DNA of 64,000 nt from Hyphomicrobiaceae bacterium UBA7697. GTDB taxonomy: Bacteria; Pseudomonadota; Alphaproteobacteria; Rhizobiales; Methyloligellaceae. How positions within the stretch are numbered: the first letter of the stretch is position 1; each line of letters begins with the position of its first letter. The notes under the pieces were generated by a model. That model searched no databases. It had not been told where the DNA came from and worked only from the letters and a program-made list of their open reading frames with translations. This document shows positions 43,492-51,348 of the stretch, one piece after another. The translations under genes were made by a program, and so were the position numbers. Where the stretch lies: contig DLGJ01000007.1 in NCBI GenBank assembly GCA_002482645.1, positions 62,001 through 126,000 on the forward strand. Direction: 5' to 3'.

Positions 43492-44301
43492 ATGACTGGC
43501 GCAAGTTACACTGCCAGTCCTCTGTCTCGCGGGATGTCTCCTTTGGCCACTTCCAGCTTGAACGACCTGACGTTTGCCCATGGGGCCGATGCGTGTCAGC
43601 CGGCCGAATGGCCCGTCCGGATTCCGAATGGCGTCCTGAGCCACGGCACCACGGTGCATACACGGCGCGGCCAGCCTCTACCGCTTAGCATCGCCGGGGA
43701 GGAGACGGTCTTTGTCGTGCACCTGGCGACCCTCATGTTTCGCCTGACGCTGCCCGGGAATCTCCGCCAAGGCGTCTCGCTGCTCTATCCCGGGGACGTG
43801 TTCCGCTCCGCTTTCGTGCCGTCCGGGAGCGAAGCGCGCCTGCTGGCCCTCACCCCCGGCGAGGTGCTGCGCTTCCGTTTCGACGCGTTCTCCGAACTCA
43901 TGGCGGCGGCACCCGCGGCACGTGCCTATTTCGATCTCGCGGTGGCGCGGCAGACGGCGCGCCAAGCCATCCACGTGGCCACGATCGGGCAGCTCGACTG
44001 CTTTCAACGGCTCGTCACGTTCCTGATGGAACTGGCCCTGCACACCGGCGCTCCGGCTTCGGACGGACGCGTGGTGTTCGAGATGCCGCTCAGCCGGAGC
44101 GAGATCGCGGAGTATTTGGGCGTCAACGCCGACACGCTCTCGCGGATCATGTCGCGGCTGCGTGGCGAGGGCCTTCTCATCCAGCCCGACCGTCACACCG
44201 TCTATGTAAGCGACCTCGGCGCGCTCGCCGCCCTGTCGCCCGCGTCGCCCGCACTGATGTCGTTGTGCGGCGCCGCGGCACCGGAAGCATCTGACCTCTA
44301 A
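43492..44301 (+). CDS. Crp/FNR family regulator, FixK-like (no iron-sulfur cysteines)
   Basis: 269 residues from ATG 43492 (255 if the ATG at 43534 is used; neither has a clear ribosome-binding site). A cNMP-binding-like beta-roll (~50-140) contains LLYPGDVFRSAF. The C-terminal winged helix has PLSRSEIAEYLGVNADTLSR. The recognition helix DTLSRI matches the E-x-x-S-R pattern of FNR/FixK with Asp for Glu, consistent with TTGAT sites. The four N-terminal cysteines of FNR are absent (one Cys near residue 36), so oxygen is not sensed through a 4Fe-4S cluster; control is likely FixK-like. Two TTGAT boxes in front suggest self-control. Overlaps gyrA by 4 bases, tail to tail. Confidence 0.88.
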   Translation: MTGASYTASPLSRGMSPLATSSLNDLTFAHGADACQPAEWPVRIPNGVLSHGTTVHTRRGQPLPLSIAGEETVFVVHLATLMFRLTLPGNLRQGVSLLYPGDVFRSAFVPSGSEARLLALTPGEVLRFRFDAFSELMAAAPAARAYFDLAVARQTARQAIHVATIGQLDCFQRLVTFLMELALHTGAPASDGRVVFEMPLSRSEIAEYLGVNADTLSRIMSRLRGEGLLIQPDRHTVYVSDLGALAALSPASPALMSLCGAAAPEASDL

Positions 44302-47066
44302 GCGGTTTCCGGACCGATTGGGTCGATCTCGCCGCTATCCTCGTCATCGCCGTTTTCGTCGCCGCTGCCGTTCTCATCCGGAATGTGCTCCACGGAGACC
44401 ACACGTTCGTCGGCGGCAGTGTCGAAAATGATGACGCCTTGGGTCGAACGGCCGACGACCGAGATGCCGTCCACGGGAACGCGGATCAGCTGACCGCGAT
44501 CGGTCACGAGCATCACCTGATCGCTGTCGTCGGCGGGGAACGAGGCCACCAGCCTGCCGTTCCGCTGGTTCACGGTCATGCCGATAATGCCTTTGCCGCC
44601 CCGGCCGGAGACCCGGTACTCGTAGGCGCTGGAACGCTTGCCGTAGCCGTTCTCCGAGATCGTCAGCACCATCTGCTCGTGAGCGCTGAGTTCGGCGTAT
44701 CGCTCGGGGCTGAGCGCGACATCGGCCCCGCCCTCGGTCTCCGGTTCGAACTCGGGTTCCAGTTCGGCACCGCCGCGGCGCATCATGTTGGCCTGGCGGA
44801 CATAGGCGGTGCGTTCGGCCGCATCCGCCTCGACATGGGTCAGGATGGCCATCGAGATGACCTCGTCGCCCTTGCCGAGATTGATGCCGCGCACGCCGGT
44901 GGAATCGCGCCCCTTGAACACGCGCACATCCGTGACCGGGAAGCGGATGGCCTGGCCGTCGCGCGACGTCAGCAGCACGTCTTGCTGTTCGTTGCAGACA
45001 TCGACGCCGACGATGCGGTCGCCCTCCTCGAGTTTCATCGCGATCTTGCCGTTCTGGCGGACCTCGACGAAATCGGAGAGCTTGTTGCGGCGGACGCTTC
45101 CATCATTGGTGGCGAACATCACGTCGAGCTTTTCCCACGAGTCTTCGTCCTCCGGCAGCGGCAGGATGGTGGTGATGATTTCGTCCTTGCCGAGCGGCAA
45201 CAGATTGATCAGCGCCTTGCCACGGGCTTGCGGCGCGGCCAAGGGCAGGCGCCAGACCTTCATCTTGTAGGCCATGCCGCGCGAGGAGAAGAACAGCACG
45301 GGCGTATGCGTGTTGGCGATATACAGGCGGCTGACGAAGTCTTCGTCCCGCGTCGCCATTCCGGCGCGCCCCTTGCCGCCGCGGCGCTGCGCCCGATAGG
45401 TCGAGAGCGGAACACGCTTGATGTAGCCCTTGTGGGACACGGTCACGACCATGTCTTCGCGCTGGATGAGGTCTTCGTCCTCGACCTCGCCCATCATCTC
45501 CGTGATCTCGGTGCGGCGCGGCGTACCGAACTGGTCCTTGAGATCGGTCAGTTCGGTCTTGACGATCGCGACGATCCGCGCGCGCGACCGCAGGATTTCG
45601 AGATAGTCCGCGATCTGCGCGCCGAGTCCCTTCAGTTCGTCGCCAATTTCGTCGCGGCCGAGCGCCGTCAGGCGTTGCAGGCGAAGATCCAGAATCGCCT
45701 TGGCCTGTTCCTCGGACAATTTGTACGTCCCTTCGGACGACACTTTGTGCCGCGGATCGGCGATCAACTCCACCAGCGGCGCGACGTCTTTGGCGGGCCA
45801 ATCGCGCTCCATCAATTGCGTCCGCGCGGTCGCCGGGTCCGGCGCCTTGCGGATCAGCGCGATGACCTCGTCGATATTCGCGACGGCGATGGCGAGGCCG
45901 ACCAGGACGTGTGCCCGTTCGCGCGCCTTGCGCAGCAGATGCTTGATCCGGCGCCCGACGACCTCCTCGCGAAAGTCGGTGAAGGCGCGGATCATGTCCT
46001 TGAGGTTCAGCACCTCGGGACGGCCGCCGTTCAGCGCCACCATATTGCAGCCGAACGTGCTTTGGAGCGGCGAGAAGCGATAGAGCTGATTGCGCACCAC
46101 ATCGGCCATGGCCTCGCGCTTCAGTTCGATCACGACGCGCATGCCGGCGCGGTCGCTTTCGTCGCGAATGTCGGCAATGCCTTCGATCTTCTTGTCGCGC
46201 ACGAGATCGGCGATCTTCTCGACCATCGAGGCCTTGTTCACCTGGTAGGGAATCTCGGTGACGATGAGCGCGTCGCGGTCCTTCCGCACCTCTTCCACGT
46301 GTACGCGCCCGCGCATGATCACCGAGCCACGGCCTTTGTGATAGGCGGAGCGGATGCCCGCGCGGCCGAGAATGAGGCCGCCGGTGGGAAAGTCCGGACC
46401 GGGAACGATTTCGATCAACTCGTCGATCTCGATCGCCGGATTGTCGAGATAGGCGATGCAGGCATCGCACACCTCGCCGAGATTGTGCGGCGGAATGTTC
46501 GTCGCCATGCCGACGGCGATGCCGCCCGCGCCGTTGACGAGGAGATTGGGGAATTTCGCGGGCAGAACGACCGGCTCCCGCTCGCGTCCGTCATAGTTGG
46601 GCTGGAAGTCGACCGTGTCGTTTTCGAGGTCGTCGAGCAGCGCCATCGCCGGCTTGGCCAAGCGCACTTCCGTATAGCGTTCGGCGGCCGGCGGGTCTCC
46701 GTCGATGGACCCGAAATTTCCCTGCCCGTCCACGAGCGGCAGACGCATGGAGAAGTCCTGCGCGAGCCGGACGAGCGCGTCGTAGATCGCCTGATTGCCG
46801 TGCGGATGGTACTTGCCCATCGTATCGCCGGTCACGCGCGCCGATTTGTTGTACGGCCGGTCCGGCGTGTAATTGTTCTCGCGCATCGAATAGAGGATGC
46901 GCCGGTGCACGGGCTTCAGTCCGTCGCGCGCATCGGGCAGCGCACGCGACACGATCACGCTCATGGCGTAATCGAGATAGGAGCGCTTCATCTCGTCGAT
47001 GAGCGAAACCGGCTTGATGTCGGAGGAGGACGGCCCCTCGACACCTGAATCGTCTTCGTCAGCCAA
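44298..47066 (-). CDS. gyrA: DNA gyrase subunit A
   Basis: 922 residues. The breakage-reunion domain has KPVHRRILYSMRENNYTPDR and the catalytic Tyr131 in RYTEVRLAK. The C-terminal beta-pinwheel contains QRRGGKG, the GyrA box that distinguishes it from ParC. The quinolone-resistance region reads HPHGNQAIYDALVR: Gln92 sits where E. coli has Ser83, while Asp96 equals Asp87. The C terminus ends in an acidic tail (DENGSGDENGDDEDSGEIDP). The start is TTG with GGAAGG upstream. With GyrB it introduces negative supercoils. Confidence 0.97.
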   Translation of the reverse strand: MADEDDSGVEGPSSSDIKPVSLIDEMKRSYLDYAMSVIVSRALPDARDGLKPVHRRILYSMRENNYTPDRPYNKSARVTGDTMGKYHPHGNQAIYDALVRLAQDFSMRLPLVDGQGNFGSIDGDPPAAERYTEVRLAKPAMALLDDLENDTVDFQPNYDGREREPVVLPAKFPNLLVNGAGGIAVGMATNIPPHNLGEVCDACIAYLDNPAIEIDELIEIVPGPDFPTGGLILGRAGIRSAYHKGRGSVIMRGRVHVEEVRKDRDALIVTEIPYQVNKASMVEKIADLVRDKKIEGIADIRDESDRAGMRVVIELKREAMADVVRNQLYRFSPLQSTFGCNMVALNGGRPEVLNLKDMIRAFTDFREEVVGRRIKHLLRKARERAHVLVGLAIAVANIDEVIALIRKAPDPATARTQLMERDWPAKDVAPLVELIADPRHKVSSEGTYKLSEEQAKAILDLRLQRLTALGRDEIGDELKGLGAQIADYLEILRSRARIVAIVKTELTDLKDQFGTPRRTEITEMMGEVEDEDLIQREDMVVTVSHKGYIKRVPLSTYRAQRRGGKGRAGMATRDEDFVSRLYIANTHTPVLFFSSRGMAYKMKVWRLPLAAPQARGKALINLLPLGKDEIITTILPLPEDEDSWEKLDVMFATNDGSVRRNKLSDFVEVRQNGKIAMKLEEGDRIVGVDVCNEQQDVLLTSRDGQAIRFPVTDVRVFKGRDSTGVRGINLGKGDEVISMAILTHVEADAAERTAYVRQANMMRRGGAELEPEFEPETEGGADVALSPERYAELSAHEQMVLTISENGYGKRSSAYEYRVSGRGGKGIIGMTVNQRNGRLVASFPADDSDQVMLVTDRGQLIRVPVDGISVVGRSTQGVIIFDTAADERVVSVEHIPDENGSGDENGDDEDSGEIDPIGPETA

Positions 47067-47595
47067 GGACGGAAATGCCTTCCAAATATCGGTTTATGAA
47101 CGTCACGGAAGCGCGCGAAGAGTGGCCTTGCTGCGCCTGCATTCCGGATTCGTTCGAGGAACGTCTTCTATAGCTGATTTGGGGTGGATTCCGCAACTGC
47201 TTTAGGGACTCGGGAGAGCTCGTTTTCTTTGTTTATTTCAACGAGTTGCATTCCGCGCGCCATGCGCTCCAAGCGCCCTCTTCACACCTATCGGGCGTCG
47301 CGTCGATCAGCGGCTTTTGAGCTTGCCTGGCCACCCCGGCGCATCACTTTGAGAGGAGCCGGAACTTTTGCTTCGGAAAGGCTTGGCGTTTGGCTTGCCG
47401 GTCGAGCCTAAGCGCTCACGCTCAGGGATTCGAGCCGCATCATTCGCGAAGATACATTTTCGCAAAAACTTGTTTGCAAGGACCTGCTCGCAAAGATTGA
47501 GTCGCAACGACGTGCGCCCCCACAGCCCGTCTTCGTGCGATCGACAGGGCGAAACTCTTACTCAGGTCTATCGCATAGAGGCTGCGCCAGCCCCG
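47067..47595. other. gyrA-ssb spacer with degenerate tandem repeats
   Basis: About 530 bases without a supportable gene. Near 47449-47506 a sequence related to CGCAAAGA recurs five times with a period of about 13-16 bases (variants at CGCGAAGA, CGCAAAAAC, TGCAAGGAC, CGCAAAGAT, CGCAACGAC). It lies upstream of gyrA on the minus strand and downstream of ssb. No match to DnaA, LexA or CtrA sites. Confidence 0.45.
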
Positions 47596-48060
47596 TTAGA
47601 ACGGGATCTCGTCGTCCAGTTCCTTGTTGAACGACTGACCGCCGCTGAGCGGCTTGGTGCGCCCGAAATCGCCGCTCCCGCCGCCTTCGCCCATGCCGCC
47701 GCCCTGCTGGCGTCCGTCGAGCATGGTCAGGGTCGAATTGAAGCCCTGCAGCACGACCTCGGTCGTGTAGCGCTCCTGGCCCGACTGATCTTCCCATTTC
47801 CGGGTTTGCAGCGAGCCTTCGACATAAACCTTCGAGCCCTTCCGCAAATATTGCTCGGCAACCCGCGCCAGCCCTTCCGAGAAGATCACGACGCGGTGCC
47901 ACTCCGTCTTTTCCCGGCGCTCTCCGGAGTTCTTGTCGCGCCAGCTCTCGGTCGTGGCCAGACGCAGATTGACGATGGGACGGCCATCCTGAGTGTGGCG
48001 AACTTCAGGGTCGGCACCGAGATTGCCGATGAGAATGACTTTATTGACCGATCCGGCCAT
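47596..48060 (-). CDS. ssb: Single-stranded DNA-binding protein
   Basis: 154 residues. The OB fold starts SVNKVILIGNLGADPEVRHT, with EWHRVVIFSEGLARVAEQYL and GSKVYVEGSLQTRKWEDQSG. A short Gly-rich linker ends in DDEIPF, the conserved acidic tip (DDxIPF) that recruits replication and repair proteins. It binds single-stranded DNA as a tetramer. GGGGAGG precedes the ATG. Close to uvrA, a pairing conserved across many bacteria, although here three genes lie between. Confidence 0.98.
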   Translation of the reverse strand: MAGSVNKVILIGNLGADPEVRHTQDGRPIVNLRLATTESWRDKNSGERREKTEWHRVVIFSEGLARVAEQYLRKGSKVYVEGSLQTRKWEDQSGQERYTTEVVLQGFNSTLTMLDGRQQGGGMGEGGGSGDFGRTKPLSGGQSFNKELDDEIPF

Positions 48061-48090
48061 GTTTTCGACCTCCCCGCATCTCTGCCGCTG

Positions 48091-48435
48091 TCACTTTCGC
48101 ACCCGCCGGGCGCCGGAACCGCGCAAGCGTGCGCCCTCGCTCCCAGTCGAGGCAATCCGGCACCATAGGCGCACGACCATCCGCGTACCAGGAGACTTCC
48201 CGCCTCTGTCCCCCCTGTCCACAACCAACCGGCCGCAGCCGGAGTACGGGCAAATGTACCTATTTTGTTCTGCCCCGTCCACCATCTTGCACTCTTGTGA
48301 TTCCCTGAATTGGGCCCTATGGCTAACAAAACGATCGACAAAATTCGGCAGCGCGCTTTCATCCTCCAAGGCCGCATGCCCTAGACTCAGGAAAAGCAGG
48401 AACGATGCAGCGGCAAGTCCGCCACGGACAATCAT
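48091..48435 (-). CDS. Possible small secreted protein, uncertain
   Basis: 114 codons. The first 21 residues, MIVRGGLAAASFLLFLSLGHA, look like a good signal peptide and four cysteines follow (QECKMV, YICPYSGCGR, LWCRIA). Against it: no ribosome-binding site, third-codon GC lower than neighbours, an Arg/Gly-rich end, and a 31-base head-to-head overlap with the MAPEG gene. If not coding, 48061-48404 is the divergent promoter region of ssb and the MAPEG gene. Confidence 0.3.
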   Translation of the reverse strand: MIVRGGLAAASFLLFLSLGHAALEDESALPNFVDRFVSHRAQFRESQECKMVDGAEQNRYICPYSGCGRLVVDRGDRGGKSPGTRMVVRLWCRIASTGSEGARLRGSGARRVRK

Positions 48436-49016
48436 CCACGCGCCGAAAGGGCAAACGGCGCGATCCCCGCGTGAAATATTTCGGCTTTACCGCCATGCAG
48501 TGGCCCTTCATCGCCACGCTGGTCGGCAACTGGCTGTTTTCCGCCGCCGTCTTTGCGAGCGGCAAGATTTTCTGGGATTGGACGCCCGAGGCTTGGGGTA
48601 TCGCCGACCGGCTTGCCCTCGTCATCAAGTGCTCGGTGATCGCGATCATTCCCGGCGTCATCGGCATCTGTATCGTCGCCGCGCAGCGCCTCGACCCGTC
48701 CATGTTCGTCGGCCAGGTGCCGAAGCCGAACTCGCCGGTCGAGATCAACACCAAGTTCATTCTGAACACGTTCGAGCAGTTCACGGCCTATTTCATCGCC
48801 AATGCGGGTCTTGCGATGTACTGCCCGATCGAGGAAGCGCGCACGCTTCCCATCCTGACCGGACTGTTCGTGCTCGGGCGCATCCTGTTCTGGGTGGGCT
48901 ATCACAAGAACCCCTATCTGCGCGCTTTCGGCTTCGGCGTGACCTTCTATCCGACCGTCATCGCCTATGTGTGGCTCGTACTGGTCATGGTGTTCGGGAT
49001 CCGGGTGCCGCTATAG
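48405..49016 (+). CDS. MAPEG-like membrane protein
   Basis: 203 residues with four membrane helices: WPFIATLVGNWLFSAAVFAS, LALVIKCSVIAIIPGVIGICI, TAYFIANAGLAMYCPIEEAR and TVIAYVWLVLVMVFGIR. FILNTFEQFTAYFIAN contains the NTxEQ element typical of the MAPEG superfamily (microsomal glutathione transferase-like proteins), and FVLGRILFWVGYHKNPYLRA matches its last conserved block. AGCAGGA lies before the ATG. Substrate unknown; some bacterial members act on lipid or eicosanoid-like compounds. Confidence 0.85.
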   Translation: MQRQVRHGQSSTRRKGKRRDPRVKYFGFTAMQWPFIATLVGNWLFSAAVFASGKIFWDWTPEAWGIADRLALVIKCSVIAIIPGVIGICIVAAQRLDPSMFVGQVPKPNSPVEINTKFILNTFEQFTAYFIANAGLAMYCPIEEARTLPILTGLFVLGRILFWVGYHKNPYLRAFGFGVTFYPTVIAYVWLVLVMVFGIRVPL

Positions 49017-49019
49017 CCG

Positions 49020-49580
49020 CTAGCGGCTATTCTGCCACTGCAGGACCGTTTCGCTCGGCCACAGCAGCATCAGCACGTTCAGCGCGAGCCCGTCGCGGAT
49101 CATGATGCCGGTGAAGACCTCCATCGCGACGGCGATCAGGACGGTGAGCCAGACCGGCATCCGCGCGGCCAGCACGAAACCGGCGATCATGAACAGCATG
49201 TCGCTCACCGAGTTCAGCACGCTGTCGCCATAGTAATCGAGCGCGATCGTTGCTTCCCGGTAGCGGTCGATCACGAAGTCCGTGTTCTCGATCACCTCCC
49301 AGCCCGCTTCCACCAGGATCGCGAGGATCAGGCGCGTGCCGAACGAACTGCGCGGCGCGACCAGCCAGAACAAGAAGTAGAACAGGAAGCCGTGGATGAT
49401 GTGGGACGGGGTATACCAGTCGAAGATGTGCTGGGAGTTCTCCGCGCTGACCACATAGAAATGCCAGAGCTTCACATACCCGCATTTGCAGATCAGCGGA
49501 TGGCCCATGGCATAGAGCGCCACGGCCGCGGCCAGGACGATGCCGGCGGCGACGGCGAATTGGGTGCGACTGATGCTCAT
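49020..49580 (-). CDS. DUF2585 (UPF0314) membrane protein
   Basis: 186 residues with four or five hydrophobic segments. Landmarks: AMGHPLICKCGYVKLWHFYV, ENSQHIFDWYTPSHIIHGFL, EAGWEVIENTDFVIDRYREA and DYYGDSVLNSVSDMLFMIAG, all conserved in DUF2585. Polar residues (D, H, E) inside otherwise hydrophobic parts suggest an active site, but no reaction is known. Ends three bases from the MAPEG gene in tail-to-tail order; divergent from the helicase gene. Confidence 0.92.
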   Translation of the reverse strand: MSISRTQFAVAAGIVLAAAVALYAMGHPLICKCGYVKLWHFYVVSAENSQHIFDWYTPSHIIHGFLFYFLFWLVAPRSSFGTRLILAILVEAGWEVIENTDFVIDRYREATIALDYYGDSVLNSVSDMLFMIAGFVLAARMPVWLTVLIAVAMEVFTGIMIRDGLALNVLMLLWPSETVLQWQNSR

Positions 49581-49665
49581 GTGCTTTTCTATGCGTGAAG
49601 ATTCGCCGCTACGCTATCGGTTCGACGCGAATTGGCGTCGAGCGTACCCAGGAACGGGAGAAGGA

Positions 49666-51243
49666 ATGACTCAAGACGAGGCCCTCGAGCTGCTCCGGAC
49701 GGGCGCCAGCGTCTTCCTTACCGGCCAGCCCGGCAGCGGCAAGACCCATACGGTCAACCGCTATCTCCGGGAATTGGCCGAGGCCGGGATCGGCTACGCC
49801 TACACCGCCTCGACCGGCATCGCGGCGACCCACGGACACGGCACCACCATCCATGCCTGGAGCGGCATCGGCGTGCGCGATGCGCTGACCGGTCGGGACC
49901 TCGACGGTCTCGCCGCCAATCGCCGGCTCGCCGGACGGATCGAGAAAGCCAGCGTCCTGATCGTCGACGAGATCTCGATGCTTCCCGCGCACAGCCTCAC
50001 CCTCGTGGACACGGTCTGCCGCCACATCCGGGCCTCGACCGCCCCGTTCGGCGGGCTGCAAGTGGTGCTGGTGGGCGACTTCTTTCAACTGCCGCCGGTG
50101 ATGCGCCGGCGCGCGGAGCCGGACATGCTGGACTTCGGCGGCGGCGACGACAGCTTCGGCGCCACGTTCGCTCATGGCTCCTCCGCCTGGCGCGATCTCG
50201 ATCCCCTCGTCTGCTATCTCTCGGAGCAGCACCGGCAAGACGACGAGCCGTTTCTCGACGTGCTGGATGCCATTCGCGCCAATGCCTGCACGGAGACGCA
50301 CCGCGAACTGCTCGCCGCGCGCATGATCGCGGGCGGCCGGTTGCCCCCGAGGCGCACCCGCCTCTTCACCCACAACGCCGCGGTGGACGGCATCAACCGG
50401 CAGCATCTCGAAGAACTCGACGGCGATATTCGTGAATTCGCCATGACGGGCAAAGGTCCGCAAGCGGCCGTCGAGGCCCTGAAGCGGGGCTGCCTGTCGC
50501 CGGATATGCTGGCGCTGAAGATCGGCGCCGTGGTGATGTTCACCAAGAACGACCCGGCCGGCCGCTACGTCAACGGCACGCTCGGGCTCGTCGAGGCGTT
50601 CGATGCCGAGACGGGCTCGCCGGCCGTGCGCACGCGCAGCGCAAAACGCATCGTGGCCGAACCGGTCACCTGGAAGATCGAGGAAGGCGGCAAGGAGCAG
50701 GCGTCGGTCACGCAGGTACCCTTGCGCCTGGCCTGGGCCATCACCGTGCACAAGAGCCAAGGCATGTCCCTGGACGCCGCGGTGATCGACCTGTCCCGCG
50801 CGTTCGAATACGGCCAGGGCTATGTGGCCCTGTCGCGGCTGCGGACGCTCTCCGGGCTCTATCTGCTCGGGCTCAACGAGCGGGCCTTGCAGGTGCATCC
50901 GCTGGCGATCGAAAAGGACGCCGAGTTCCGCGCCGCCTCGGACCGCGCGCTCGATTTTCTGGCGCGTCTCGGGCCGGACGCGCTTGCCGCGCGGCAGGCG
51001 GCCTTTCTCGATACCTGCGAGGCGCATGCGCACGAGGGCGGTGCCGGGTCCGGCAGCAAGGGCTACGACGTGGCCGCCGTGCGCCAAAGCCACGGCAAGG
51101 CCTACACTCCGTGGACGGACGCGGAAGAGCAGGAACTGCGCCGCCTGCACCATGTGGGAGAAAGCCCGGCCGCGATTGCCGAGATCTTGGGGCGGAAGCC
51201 CGGCGCCATCCGCTCGCGCCTCAAGAAGCTGGCCTTGATCTAG
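49666..51243 (+). CDS. PIF1-like helicase with C-terminal Myb/HTH-like domain
   Basis: 525 residues. SVFLTGQPGSGKTHTVNRYL carries Walker A (residues 20-27), ASTGIAATHGHGTTIHAWSG is motif Ia, VLIVDEISMLPAH Walker B, AWAITVHKSQGMSLDAAVID motif V and QGYVALSRLRTLSGLYLLGL motif VI, all in PIF1 order. The last ~45 residues, YTPWTDAEEQELRRLHHVGE and RKPGAIRSRLKKLAL, form a small helix-turn-helix/SANT-like domain not part of Pif1. Predicted 5'-3' DNA helicase. ATG with GGGAGAAGGA upstream. Its TAG stop lies inside a 16-nt-period duplication. Confidence 0.9.
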   Translation: MTQDEALELLRTGASVFLTGQPGSGKTHTVNRYLRELAEAGIGYAYTASTGIAATHGHGTTIHAWSGIGVRDALTGRDLDGLAANRRLAGRIEKASVLIVDEISMLPAHSLTLVDTVCRHIRASTAPFGGLQVVLVGDFFQLPPVMRRRAEPDMLDFGGGDDSFGATFAHGSSAWRDLDPLVCYLSEQHRQDDEPFLDVLDAIRANACTETHRELLAARMIAGGRLPPRRTRLFTHNAAVDGINRQHLEELDGDIREFAMTGKGPQAAVEALKRGCLSPDMLALKIGAVVMFTKNDPAGRYVNGTLGLVEAFDAETGSPAVRTRSAKRIVAEPVTWKIEEGGKEQASVTQVPLRLAWAITVHKSQGMSLDAAVIDLSRAFEYGQGYVALSRLRTLSGLYLLGLNERALQVHPLAIEKDAEFRAASDRALDFLARLGPDALAARQAAFLDTCEAHAHEGGAGSGSKGYDVAAVRQSHGKAYTPWTDAEEQELRRLHHVGESPAAIAEILGRKPGAIRSRLKKLALI

Positions 51244-51268
51244 GCGGACAGGGATATAGGCGGACAGG
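51241..51268. repeat. Tandem duplication including a stop codon
   Basis: TAGGCGGACAGG at 51241-51252 and again at 51257-51268, period 16. The first three bases are the TAG stop of the PIF1-like gene, so the second copy carries an identical downstream TAG. Confidence 0.75.
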
Positions 51269-51348
51269 CCGTACCGGCCCTTGCCCGCGCCCATGCGGCC
51301 TCTTATGCCTTGCGCAGCGGCCTCCGTCCCACGACATTGCAAAGCAGC

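Noticed and set aside
44385..47048. 887-codon plus-strand frame opposite gyrA
   Set aside because: Antisense shadow of a certain gene, with no family resemblance.
48061..48404. LexA boxes (GTTC-N7-GTTC or GAAC-N7-GAAC) near ssb and uvrA
   Set aside because: One GTTC with a poor partner near 48268 was seen, but no full site, so SOS control is not claimed.
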